Shown in pieces: positions 1-10,404 of a DNA stretch of 64,000 nucleotides. This DNA comes from Melanopsichium pennsylvanicum. Taxonomy: Eukaryota > Basidiomycota > Ustilaginomycetes > Ustilaginales. The notes under the pieces were generated by a model that saw only the letters and a program-made list of their open reading frames with translations, did no database searches and was not told the DNA's origin. Both the position numbers and the translations under genes were made by a program. How positions within the stretch are numbered: the first letter of the stretch is position 1; the number at the start of each line of letters is the position of its first letter. Location: NCBI GenBank assembly GCA_900208305.1, contig OAPG01000001.1:2046001-2110000 (forward strand). Reading direction: 5' to 3'.

Positions 1-940
1 AGGATTTCAGCATTTAGTGCATGCAAAGCTTGGCCCTTGGCGACGATTGATAAGGTCACGAGCAGCAAGCATGCATTGAAAGGCCGTCTAGACGTTATCT
101 CTCCTCCCAACTGATTTTGACGTAATCGAATCTTTTGTGGCTCTAACTTGGCCCATTCGATGTTTCAAATCCGTTTCTTGCACGTCCTTGCGATACTTTG
201 TTGCCAACAACAATAAATATCTGCGCCTCCTTTTCCTCTATCCTCTTTCTTGTCCCCTTTTAAGATTTCCCATAAAAACTATTGTACTTGTAGCCATTGC
301 CTGTCTCCTTTTCTGCAATGTTAGAAAATCATCGTTCGCACGTTGACTATTCGCCTATGTGACTTGATACCTGCACAGTGATAGTGTAATTGTCAGTTCT
401 TTTGTTCTCCTTGAAAATGCGAGTCTGAGACGTCGAACAAGATAGCGCAGAAACCCAGAACTAATATTTATTTATGGATTTTAAATACTACTGTGCCCAA
501 AAAAGAAAAAGAAAAAGAAAAAGGAAGGGAGCGAGAACCGAATCGGGTTTGAATCGGGTGAGGATTTGGGAGAACACGTTGGCGGCCTTTCAATAATGTA
601 CGAATTCGTAATTGGATTGTGTGTTTCACTGATACACAGATTGGCGGAACATATTCTGTATTACAATGTATTACACTGTAACTACACTTTTAACTACACT
701 TTTAACTACACTTTTAACTACACTGCATTGCACTTGTCTGCACGGCTCAATTCATTTCGTTTCTCACTCAACCACCAACTCCTTTCAACACTCACTCTTT
801 ACCAGTTACATTTACAGCATCCTTCTGTGTCATGCTTTCTAACTTTTCATTCTTTATCCCTTTTTCTTAGAGCCGTCCAAGCACCAAGTGCACCTACCCG
901 CACACCAGACGCTGCGCTTTCGTGCTCCTCTAAACACAAT
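1..940. other. intergenic / 5' flank of the PMR1-like gene
   Basis: I see no convincing gene here. The stretch is AT-rich with a purine-rich run near 498-530. Its last 150 bases are CT/CA-rich, as is common upstream of fungal start codons. An in-frame ATG at 596 could extend the following ATPase, but that extension would translate a 12-bp tandem repeat and has no recognisable domain. Confidence 0.5.
680..724 (+). repeat. 12-bp tandem repeat, about 3.8 units
   Basis: The unit AACTACACTTTT is repeated head to tail from 680 to 724 with no mismatch that I can see. It lies about 220 bp upstream of the chosen PMR1-like start and could be polymorphic between strains. Confidence 0.85.
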
Positions 941-3900
941 ATGGCTACACCCAATCGATATCGTAGCTTGCCCACCTCAGAGTATGACCTCACAAACGGT
1001 TCAATACCACCATCCACCTCCCAGCTGCCGCCTCCAGACCAATTTGCATTTAGTACCACACTGCGCAAAGTCAGCCCCGACGATCCATACACCCATACAC
1101 CCCCAACAGACTACAGTCATGCGTCCTATCCACCCTTTTCCTCCCCACCTCGTCCAGGCGTCTCGCACAAACTCAACGCTTCCGACTCATCATACCGTCA
1201 TGACGCCACTTCAATAGACTTGCATCATGCATCTTGTTCTTCTTTCTCCTTTCGCTCCACCACCCTCTCGGCTTCAGCACACTACACCCACCTCTCCGTT
1301 TCGGAATGTCTAGAAGCCCTCCACTGCCCTTCTCTCACCCACGGTCTCACACCACTCCTCGTACACGAAGCACGTAAAGAGGCTGGTGGTTACAATGAGT
1401 TTTCCGTTCGCGCTGGTCACGAACCGTGGCAAAAGTTCCTCGCCCAATTCCAAGAGCCTCTCATCCTTCTTCTCTTAGGCTCGGCTGCAGTAAGCTTGTT
1501 GATCGGTCAAATCGACGATGCCGTATCCATCACCATCGCCATCATCATCGTCATCTCGGTCGCATTCTACCAAGAACAAAAATCCGAAAAGTCGCTCGAA
1601 GCTCTCAACAAGTTGGTCCCCCACTACTGTCATCTAGTCAGGGATGGTGTCACCTCAAGTGTTCTAGCCAACGAATTGGTGCCAGGCGATGTGGTCACGT
1701 TCAGTACGGGAGATAGAATTCCGGCCGACGTGAGGATTGCCGAATGTGTGAGCTTAGAGTTGGACGAGAGCACTTTGACCGGAGAGATCAAGCCCAGGAG
1801 GAAGCACGCTCACGTGGTTCCTAGCAACGCTACTGCTACTCAGGCTGGTACGAATGGCATCAACGGTTGTGCGAATAGAGAGACTGAGTCGGTCACATCC
1901 ATCAACGAGCGCGAAAACATCGCATTTATGGGAACGCTCGTCAAATCCGGTCATGGCCGTGGTATCGTCGTAGGCACAGGCGCAACCACCGAGTTCGGCA
2001 TGATCTTCTCCATGGTGGACCAAGTGATGGAGAAACGAACTCCGCTTCAGCTCAGCATGGACGAGCTCGCCAAGAAGCTCAGTATGGTCAGTTTCGGCGT
2101 CATCGGTGTCATCTGTTTGATGGGGGTTTGGCAACGTAGGCCTTGGTTGGAAATGTTCACCATTGGTGTTTCGTTGGCTGTTGCAGCGATTCCCGAAGGA
2201 TTGCCCATCGTCGTGACGGTGACTCTGGCATTGGGAGTGTTGAAAATGTCGCATCGAAACGCCATTGTCAAAAAACTTCCTTCAGTCGAAACGCTCGGTT
2301 CCGTATCGGTGGTGTGTTCCGATAAGACGGGTACGTTGACCACCAATGAAATGTCCGTTACCAAATGCTGGACTGCTGAAGATGGAATTTTGGACGTCGC
2401 ACAACACATGTCGCACAAGCATACACAAGCACTCTCGAGGATGCTGCTCACAGGTAATGTTTGCAACAATTCACACCGCAACGAGCAAGGTGTCAATGTA
2501 GGGCAAGCCACAGATGTTGCACTAGTCAATATCCTGCGCGTGTTTGGATTGGAGGATCAACGACCCTACTTTAGACGCAGTAACGAAGTGGCTTTTGACT
2601 CGGACACCAAATGCATGGCTGTCACTGGATCTTTGTCCACGCTCGGGGTCGGTGAAGTGGTGTACGTCAAGGGTGCATTGGAAGTGGTTTTAGAAAAGAG
2701 CAGTAGCGTGCTCGATGCACATGGGTCGCCTATCAAGTTAGACGAGGGTTTGAGCAACAAGATTGCAAAAGCAGCCCAAGAATTGTCGAGTCAAGGGTTG
2801 CGAGTCATAGCTTTTGCTAGTGGATCAGCTGGAAGTCTGGATACCCGTACTCTGACCTTGTCCGGATTGCAGGCTATGCAAGATCCACCAAGACCAGGTG
2901 TCAAGGAAGCCATCGCATCGTTAGCTAGGAGTGGAGTGCAGGTGATCATGATCACTGGAGATTCCGAGGTGACGGCTGTTGCTATGGCCAGGCAGCTCGG
3001 CATTCTGTCTTGTTCTTCATCTTCTGCCACTACCTCTGTGCTCACCGGTCGACAAATCGACAGCCTCACCGAACGCCAATTGCAGGAGCGAATCAGTTCG
3101 ATTTCGGTATTCGCCCGCACCACACCGCGCCACAAGATGTCGATCATTTCCGCGTTTCAATCCGCCGGTTCCGTCGTTGCCATGACGGGAGATGGTGTGA
3201 ATGATGCACCCGCATTAAAGATGGCGGATATAGGCATTTCGATGGGAAAAAGTGGAACGGATGTAGCCAAAGAAGCAGCGGATGTGATCTTGGTGGATGA
3301 CAACTTTTCGACCATCCTTTCTGCTGTAGAGGAAGGCAAAGGAATCTTCTACAATATTCAGAATTTCCTTTCTTTCCAACTTTCCACGGCGGTCGCGGCG
3401 TTGATTTTGATCACGCTGAGTACGGCATTCAGGTTGAAGCTGCCGCTCAATGCGATGCAGATCTTGTTTATCAACATTTTGATGGATGGACCGCCGAGTC
3501 AAAGTTTGGGTGTGGATCCAGTGGATAGGAAGAGTGTCATGAGTAGGCCACCGAGGAGAAAGGATGCGCCAGTGTTGAATAAGAGATTGTTCTACAGGAT
3601 TGCGTTTAGTGCCACTATGGTGGTGTTCGGAACGCTGTATATTTACATTCATGAACTCGTTCCGGCGGATATCGAAGCACCATCGGGAGCAAGTGGGACA
3701 GGCGGCAAAGTAGCGGATCAGAGGGATTCAACAATGACATTTACTTGCTTTGTGTTTTTGGATCTGGTTTCGGCGATACAGAACAGAGGGTTGTACACAC
3801 ACATCACGGCTAACAGGATGCTCGGCTTGACAGTAAGCATTTCATTGCTGGCTCAGCTAGGCATGGTGTACCTGCCACCGTTGCAAGGTGTGTTCCAAAC

Positions 3901-4051
3901 AACGGGGTTGGCATTCGGAGATCTGGTCTTGTTGGCGTGTATCGCAGCAATCAGCTTTGGATTGCATGAGGTAAGGAGGATATGGGAGAGAAGGTTGGCC
4001 GAGGAGGAAATCAAGGATGCTGTTGCTAGTGGGTCGAGTGATTGGGCTTGA
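941..4051 (+). CDS. PMR1: P-type Ca2+/Mn2+-transporting ATPase, PMR1/SPCA type
   Basis: This 1036-residue protein should pump Ca2+ and Mn2+ into the Golgi/secretory lumen. The visible P-type ATPase landmarks are the actuator TGE at residues 280-282, the M4 motif PEGLP at 418-422, the phosphorylated DKTGT with Asp461, and the hinge TGDGVNDAP from residue 749. The M6 motif NAMQ at 837-840 has the Gln that gives yeast Pmr1 its Mn2+ selectivity, followed by the family signature ILMDGPPSQSLGV. Hydrophobic helices lie before the actuator, around M3-M4 and in the C-terminal 250 residues. Residues 1-140 are a Ser/Pro-rich extension absent from the 950-residue yeast protein. The ATG at 941 was chosen because the family-like region starts soon after it; an in-frame ATG at 596 cannot be excluded. 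No intron is seen. The next gene lies downstream on the same strand. Confidence 0.93.
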   Translation: MATPNRYRSLPTSEYDLTNGSIPPSTSQLPPPDQFAFSTTLRKVSPDDPYTHTPPTDYSHASYPPFSSPPRPGVSHKLNASDSSYRHDATSIDLHHASCSSFSFRSTTLSASAHYTHLSVSECLEALHCPSLTHGLTPLLVHEARKEAGGYNEFSVRAGHEPWQKFLAQFQEPLILLLLGSAAVSLLIGQIDDAVSITIAIIIVISVAFYQEQKSEKSLEALNKLVPHYCHLVRDGVTSSVLANELVPGDVVTFSTGDRIPADVRIAECVSLELDESTLTGEIKPRRKHAHVVPSNATATQAGTNGINGCANRETESVTSINERENIAFMGTLVKSGHGRGIVVGTGATTEFGMIFSMVDQVMEKRTPLQLSMDELAKKLSMVSFGVIGVICLMGVWQRRPWLEMFTIGVSLAVAAIPEGLPIVVTVTLALGVLKMSHRNAIVKKLPSVETLGSVSVVCSDKTGTLTTNEMSVTKCWTAEDGILDVAQHMSHKHTQALSRMLLTGNVCNNSHRNEQGVNVGQATDVALVNILRVFGLEDQRPYFRRSNEVAFDSDTKCMAVTGSLSTLGVGEVVYVKGALEVVLEKSSSVLDAHGSPIKLDEGLSNKIAKAAQELSSQGLRVIAFASGSAGSLDTRTLTLSGLQAMQDPPRPGVKEAIASLARSGVQVIMITGDSEVTAVAMARQLGILSCSSSSATTSVLTGRQIDSLTERQLQERISSISVFARTTPRHKMSIISAFQSAGSVVAMTGDGVNDAPALKMADIGISMGKSGTDVAKEAADVILVDDNFSTILSAVEEGKGIFYNIQNFLSFQLSTAVAALILITLSTAFRLKLPLNAMQILFINILMDGPPSQSLGVDPVDRKSVMSRPPRRKDAPVLNKRLFYRIAFSATMVVFGTLYIYIHELVPADIEAPSGASGTGGKVADQRDSTMTFTCFVFLDLVSAIQNRGLYTHITANRMLGLTVSISLLAQLGMVYLPPLQGVFQTTGLAFGDLVLLACIAAISFGLHEVRRIWERRLAEEEIKDAVASGSSDWA

Positions 4052-4654
4052 ATTCTCCAATTTCCCAGTCTTTCGTCAAGATTACAAAGATTACCTGCAA
4101 TCCAAAGCACACACCAGATACAATTTCACATCAAGTCCAAGTCCAGTATGAAGTGCGACAGCTTGCGGTTACATAAAGAAATGATATGAAAGTATGCTTT
4201 GTGTACTAGGTAACCGAATATATTCACATTGCTTGTTGCCAATGAGGTTGCGCTTTCAAAATAAAACATTATTATTCAATTTAATTAAAATAAAACCAAA
4301 AACCAAAAATAATATTGATAAAATTGAATGATTTGGTTGGATAAATCGCACGGACTCAGCCTCTGACTTAACTGCGACAAGAAACAGCAGCATCATCCTT
4401 TTCTACTCGACACTTTGCTACTTGGCCTACACCACCATCGGCAACAAGTACTCTTCACCTCATATCAGCAGCAACTCAAACATATTGACTAAACAAGCTG
4501 CATATCCGTCTGCCTGGGTATCTCGAATCGACTCAGTAGATCCAACTATCATCACATATCAGCACCGCATACCACAATGCACCAATTGTAGCGTCTACCT
4601 CCTTTTCACCACCATATGCACCAAAGTCAATTCTGAAAATTGTCCATTTCCACC
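4052..4654. other. intergenic between PMR1-like and MED17 genes
   Basis: This gap holds the 3' flank of the ATPase gene, with an AT-rich stretch at 4250-4335 that includes an AATAAA-like signal near 4260. It then holds the CA-rich 5' flank of the Mediator gene. I see no gene. Confidence 0.5.
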
Positions 4655-5383
4655 ATGTCTAACTCCTTCGAAGTGGGTCCATCCCAATCTTCTACATCCG
4701 CAGCGTCCACATCGCAGCAGGATGTGAGGCTCTCTCTCGAACCAGTTCACATTTACGCCGACCCCGATTCTGACGCGGATCATAACCTCTTACCTTCCAC
4801 TCACTCGATACTCGTCTCGTTTGAACGCGAACCTAAACTCGCTGACATCACCGCGGACGGTACCAACATCTTTGTCAATCGTAAACCTGCTTCTGCTCGA
4901 CTATCCGAAGATGTACATCGCCTGTGGGCTGAACGAGGCGACTTTTCTCGATTCCGTACCACCGATCTATCGTTAAATAAGAAACGTAGTCGTAACTCAA
5001 GCCCTTCTCCCACTCCTTCTTCCATCTCCTTTGATGATGATGATGATAATCATGCTGGTGAAAAACTAGGAGAGAAAGCAAAGAAAGATGCAAGATCAGA
5101 GCAAGGCGAGGATTTGTTAAGAAAATCGGGTGACAAGGTGGGTGGGACGATCCAAGAAACCAAGTTTGTAGAACTTCGGAACAAGGTGTTGGGTAACTTG
5201 GATTTGGCACATTTCAACTCGATCCATGCACACCAGCTTCTAGGTATGCTGATCAAACAGCATCGTTCCGCTGTCACATCAACAACTCATTCGTCTACAA
5301 CAGCAGCGGGACGTATAGCATCCCCCGCACCAAGTATCGGCGGTCAATCTAACAGATCAAATCCTCCGACCACAACCACATTG

Positions 5384-5416
<33 letters not shown>

Positions 5417-7702
5417 GGGCCATCTACGCGAAATATGGCTGCTCCGCTAGGCATCTTTTCCCATCTCACCAACCCTGCGAATCGGGAGCAAGAGTTTGTC
5501 TTGGACCCACTTGCGATTTCTCTCTCGCGCACAAGCCTCAATGTCAGCACAGCCGCACGACGTCATCTAGGCCATTACGGCGGAGGACAAGACAAAATGG
5601 AGGAGGAAGAGGATGAAGAAGAGGACGAGTATGATCAAGATCCAAGCAGTGCAGGGTACGCACTTCGACAGGCCAAGCGAGAAATGCAAGCCACAGACGA
5701 GTACAAACAGACCAAGTTGACACAGTTCAAGGTGGTTCTGGAAACTAAACGAAAATCGATTCGTAATGCGGCGGATTTGTTGAGCTGTGCAGCGCAAGAG
5801 TTGAGGATGGGTCAAGGCGCGAATCGGGAACGTTGGCGATCTTTGATCGGATTGCATGGAAGAGGGTGGGGTTTAACACCTGGAAGACCTTTGTTGGATG
5901 TAGAACGGTTTGGTGTTTCGGTGAACGAGGATGATGAAGAAGAAGAAGGAGTACAAGAAGAGGGTTCACAGTCTGACAAGATAGCCGGTGATAGTGCAGA
6001 TGTGATAGATGGAGGAGAGAAAGGTGAGGTAAAGAAAAGCAAAAGAGGAGGTAATGTTGGTAAAGAAAAGAAAAAGCCAGCTGGGTTACAAGGGTTTGGA
6101 ACACCGATCATAACATCGGATGGTAAAGTCAAGGAGGAAGGCGCTAGAGATGCGTGGATTGGGTTTGGGTTGCCAGAAGCTCCGATTGAACTTCGACGTA
6201 GAAGTATCGCTTATTGGGCCGACCTGCCTTCGTCGTCGTCGTCCTTTTCCTCTTCGAGCGGCGGTTCGTTGTCGAAGCAAGAGGTTAGAGCAAAACTGGT
6301 ATTTCCGGACCGTATGCATCGTCGGCTACGTGTACGATTCGTTTTATGGCCCTCTTCCACACCATCAGCAATGAACGTAGCGGGGGGAGAACAAGCATGG
6401 TCAAAGGGTGAAAGATGGGAATGGTCAAGTGACGTACCTGAATCTACAGCATCGCAGGAGGAAACGGAAGCGACAGCAGCAGAAGCAAAGTCGGAAGTGG
6501 TGGTGGTGGGTCAAGTGCTGGATCAGGAGCTACAGAAAGCATCGAGGGAAGCGAGTGACGAATTGGTGTTTGGTGATGTGGTCGCTCAAGCGCGACTTTT
6601 ACCGCCTGCATTTGGAGTTCGATTGACAAGTTCCTCTGTACGTATCGTGTTGACGAAAAGATTGGATCTTATCGTCGAACTTGTCCCCACATTCACATGC
6701 ACATCCGTACAGAACTCGGAAGAAAAGAGGGGAAGAGGGGAAAACATTGTCAGGTATGCACCCATAGCAAACGTGATGCTTGCGTTTTTGCGTTTGGGAC
6801 CTTTGCGTAAATATCAAACTTTCGTATCAGCCACTATGATGGGTACCAGAACCGATGCAGCTGCAAGAGCAACAGCCATCAAAGCAAGCGCTGTGGTCGT
6901 GCCCAAAAAATCATCATCATCATCATCTTTTTCTTCTTCTTCTACTGCTGCTGGTGCTGCTGGTGGTGCTGCTGCGGGAGGAGGAAGTTGGAGGAAGGGT
7001 AGGAACGAAGGTGGTAAAGGTATAGCAGCTGGAGGGAAAGCGACGAGTAGAGCGTTGGGTAAGTTGGATATGTTAGGTCCAATGGTGGTTGGATTGCATT
7101 ATTGGTCGTTTGTTTTTCGTCTTGGAAGTGTTTTACGCGAATTGCAAATGTGCATTGAACAAGAAGAAAAGGGGCATAAAGTGAGGGTGAAATTAATTCC
7201 TATCACTTGTTACGCGATGAATCATGATGATGAAGGAAGAACGAAATCATCAAATTTGAGAAAGCTTTTGAAGCTGAATCGACTATTGGGATTGATAGTT
7301 GATGCAACACCATCGCAACTACATCCTTATGTTACTGAAGGACATTCAAACCGAATTGGAGGAATGGGAGGTGATGGAATGCATTCAAGATATAATTCTG
7401 ATAACAACTTGACCATTACTAATAATGTTGTTGGGATAGGGAGGGAGAGTGATATGTTGACAGTATTCAAAGGGTATGGCAAGGTGTTTTTGGGTCAAAA
7501 TTTGGTTTGCACTTTGTGTTTTGCTCAACCGAGTTTGTTAAGTGTCCAATTTGCTATACCAAACAGAATTGGTTCAAATATAAATAAGAATGTTGATGTT
7601 AATCGTGGTCAAGGAGGAGTAAGGTTAACCAATCAACCGATCAGTGTAGATTTGGATACCTTGTCAACCCTTCTCTATCAACAAATTCGACAGTATACCT
7701 AA
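4655..7702 (+). CDS. MED17: Mediator of RNA polymerase II subunit 17 (Srb4-like)
   Basis: This 1015-residue protein resembles Mediator head subunit 17, which binds RNA polymerase II and is required for general transcription. The family-like parts are an N-terminal block with a short acidic motif, an amphipathic helical block around residues 170-200, and a segment near residues 350-425. That last segment contains the KxxxIRxAADLL-type helix, the conserved RWRSLIGLHGRGWGL block and the PLLDVERFG turn. The C-terminal third is a conserved hydrophobic fold with family-like spacing. Between these lie Asp/Glu runs, a poly-Thr run from (ACA)n near 5385-5415, and Ser and Ala/Gly runs near 6908-6990; these make it longer than the 687-residue yeast protein. 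The start is the ATG at 4655 in a CCACCATG context. An upstream TTG extension is not used. The assignment rests on recalled family motifs. Confidence 0.8.
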
Positions 7703-7720
7703 CACCACCTCTTTCCCTCT

Positions 7721-7751
<31 letters not shown>

Positions 7752-7995
7752 GTCGACTATCCCATAATATATGCCAAAAACGTGTACTAGCAATGAACAA
7801 AAAGAGATAGTTGCGTTCCTGTAAAAAAAAAACAAACCAGGCCGCATACCGATTGATCAACTTTTTACTTTTTTTTGTTTTTTTTTTTCTTTCTTAAAAT
7901 TTGCATATACATTTACATTTGTATACGGATTAGCTTTAGAGATCTGATGAATTGCAACTTTTTTTTTATATCTTGTTTTTGAGCTTGAATTGAAA
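7703..7995. other. convergent 3' intergenic spacer with microsatellites
   Basis: This is the tail-to-tail spacer between the MED17 and lectin genes. It contains a (CT)n run at about 7712-7732, an (AC)n run at about 7735-7752, and several long T and A runs that could serve as 3'-end signals for either strand. No gene is seen. Confidence 0.6.
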
Positions 7996-9108
7996 TCAGA
8001 ACCGCTTCATATTCTGCCTCTTATAATACTGCAAACCCAACATGATCAAAGCCCCTATGGCAGCCAGAATCAAACCCCATTTGACCAACCAAAACAGAAA
8101 CCCAAACACTCCCAAAATGAAACCAATGAATCCACCCCTTACACTACTACGCGTGCGATCTACAACATCGGAATTGAAACCTTTGGTATTACCACCAAAC
8201 GACCAACCTTTATTCTGTTTTGGTTTGACGCCAAACTTTTCTGGGAAATGTTTCATCTTTTCCTCCCTAAGCTGTTTTGGTGTTCGATTTCGATAGACAA
8301 TATTGCTGGTTGTCACTGAAACAACGTCGTGGTTATCCGAAACGTCACCTGTGAGTGCGGAGAATCCAAGGTATGGATTGAGCGGTAGGGTGATGTTGTC
8401 AAGTTTAAAGCACGATTCCCAATGATCCCATTCTGTGTGATGAACCAACAATTCGGTATAAACGTCTTTGACGTGGATCAACTTCGCCTTTGTTGCGACC
8501 TTTGGAATTCTAAAATCGATGCTGCATCCAGCTACTTCCTGCCTAGCACCATCGTTTACGTTTTCGTACGCTTCGACGCCGTTTCCATTCATAAGTGAGA
8601 TGCGAGGGAATGAATAGGTATGCCTACTGTTAGGGTAGGTGTCGAAGAACAGACCTAAACCTGTGAAATAGTTGATACTGCCAAATACTGGACCTGGTTT
8701 TGCTCTATCCTGTGTGAGCCATAGAGCCATACCATCACCAGCAATGTGATGCGCGTGACCATCCACTTTGAACTCGAACACGATTTCAAAGTTTTCGGCG
8801 GTGAGCGGTAGACGAGACCATAGCCAGCCCATTTGAGATGGACGATCCTGAGTGAGACGAATGTGTTTGTTGGTGTCTACGATGGAATCTGCACCAAAAT
8901 CCCAGAATTTGTTTTGGAGGTTGCTGTCGACGTAAGGGGCGTAAAGTGAATGTGAACGAAGGGGGACGATGGCGTCCGATCCCATTTCTCGCATCTGGAT
9001 GTTTTTCGCCGAGGCCGATACGAATGATGCGAGCTGAAGCAGGGTGAGAAGAGCGGAAATTAAGAGAGTGAGCATGGTAGTGCTCGAGCGAGAGTATGAT
9101 GATGCCAT
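7996..9108 (-). CDS. L-type (legume-like) lectin, ERGIC-53/VIP36/Emp47 family cargo receptor
   Basis: This is a 370-residue type I membrane protein expected to bind high-mannose glycoproteins and cycle between ER and Golgi. A signal peptide occupies about residues 1-33. The luminal L-type lectin domain spans about 45-275, with the family signatures DGMALWLTQDR, PGPVFGS and GLGLFFDTYPN, which carry the Ca2+/sugar-binding Asp and Asn positions. A short linker is followed by a hydrophobic membrane segment near residues 322-355. The cytosolic tail is short and basic and ends in KRF, reminiscent of but not identical to KKxx/FF sorting signals. The length fits VIP36/Emp47-type proteins without a long coiled coil. 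It is divergent from the FAD-oxidase gene, with a 1.3-kb shared upstream region. Confidence 0.9.
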   Translation of the reverse strand: MASSYSRSSTTMLTLLISALLTLLQLASFVSASAKNIQMREMGSDAIVPLRSHSLYAPYVDSNLQNKFWDFGADSIVDTNKHIRLTQDRPSQMGWLWSRLPLTAENFEIVFEFKVDGHAHHIAGDGMALWLTQDRAKPGPVFGSINYFTGLGLFFDTYPNSRHTYSFPRISLMNGNGVEAYENVNDGARQEVAGCSIDFRIPKVATKAKLIHVKDVYTELLVHHTEWDHWESCFKLDNITLPLNPYLGFSALTGDVSDNHDVVSVTTSNIVYRNRTPKQLREEKMKHFPEKFGVKPKQNKGWSFGGNTKGFNSDVVDRTRSSVRGGFIGFILGVFGFLFWLVKWGLILAAIGALIMLGLQYYKRQNMKRF

Positions 9109-10404
9109 GATGAGAAGACGATGTGTGAAGAATGGCCAGCCAGTGGCCTAAAAGACTGGTACAGTTCAACGTCCGAGTTTTGGTAAACGAGAAAGGGGGA
9201 ATAAAGTGTGGCTGAGTCGTATCCGAAGGTGTGTGATTGTTGTGTTTGGATGAATGAGAAGAAAGAAACACCAAAGGCAGGTGCCATAAAGGGTGTATGT
9301 GGGAGGATTGTTTCTGCGAGGATGATAGGGAGAGTATGAGAATGAAACCAAAAAGAGGTCGGTGCGCTTGACGGTTCGCGAACAACCCAATTCCAAAAAT
9401 AAAGAGGGCCAACGAGCCGCCACATCATCAATTTTTGCGCATTTTCAAAGTGTTAGATCTCTTCCCAAGATATTAGATACTTGAAATATTTGAAACTAGA
9501 TGTTAGGTCTAGTTAAAGTTTAGGTTTATGAAAAATGCAGTAGTGACGATTACCAAGCTGCACAGATTCGGGCTAGGCCGTGTCGGTGAAAAGTGCGACA
9601 AAAGAAGAAAGAGAGTCTGATGGTACAGAGCCAACCAGCCAAGCCATTCGTGGTTTACTCTCTGTACTCGCTCATCGGCTTTCGAGGATACCTTTGCCGA
9701 TTCGAGCCAAATTGCTTTTCGACTTTGCTTTTTTGGGTTCATGTTGCCAACCTTTGTCCGACTTTGAAGCCTCTTTTCTACTTTTCTCCACCTCTTTGAC
9801 CTCGAATCCTTCGTCAATCAAAACCTCTTCTTCATCCTTTCTCTCTATCCATCACCTCGACATTTGCGACACATCCACAACCATCTTCTTCTTGATCAAC
9901 TCATTCAAATCTATCTACATTATCAATCGCGCATACAATTTGCATCCCAATCCGTCATTGCTTGCAAGCGTTCCTACACAACACAAAACACACACACATA
10001 CACACACTCACACACACACACACAACCTGCATCACTTCTTTTCTACCCACAACCTTACCCACATTACTCGGTGCATCCTCCCTATTTCCTGTCAATCTCG
10101 CCAGCGCCGGCTGTTTCACATCCCAAAGCGTCTCACAACCTACTCGCTGTAGTCAACACGGTGTTTGTCACACGAATCTCATCTGCTTTGTCAAACACCG
10201 CCCGCACTCAAGCCGGCCTCATCCTCCACACCAGTCAGTGCCTCAACAGCCCAACACTGGCTACCCATACTATCACGGCCCACAGGCCCTCCTTTCACCT
10301 CCCACATCGTCGTCCTGCTGCACCATTCTGCACACGCAGGACTTGAGCTTCCATCACACCCTACACCACTTTCCTCACACGTCCCACTATCCATCGCTCA
10401 CACT
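9109..10404. other. divergent upstream region of the lectin and FAD-oxidase genes
   Basis: This 1.3-kb head-to-head intergenic region is CT/CA-rich towards 10404, on the side that would be the 5' untranslated region of the oxidase gene. Open frames here translate as low-complexity His/Ser/Thr sequence with no domain, so I call no gene. Confidence 0.5.
9985..10025 (+). repeat. (CA)n microsatellite
   Basis: This is an interrupted CA dinucleotide run of about 40 bases, about 380 bp upstream of the FAD-oxidase start codon. Confidence 0.9.

Noticed and set aside
5385..5415. Trinucleotide runs in MED17, SPT7 and gene X as separate mobile or expansion loci
   Set aside because: They are in frame, short and typical of low-complexity coding sequence in this genome.
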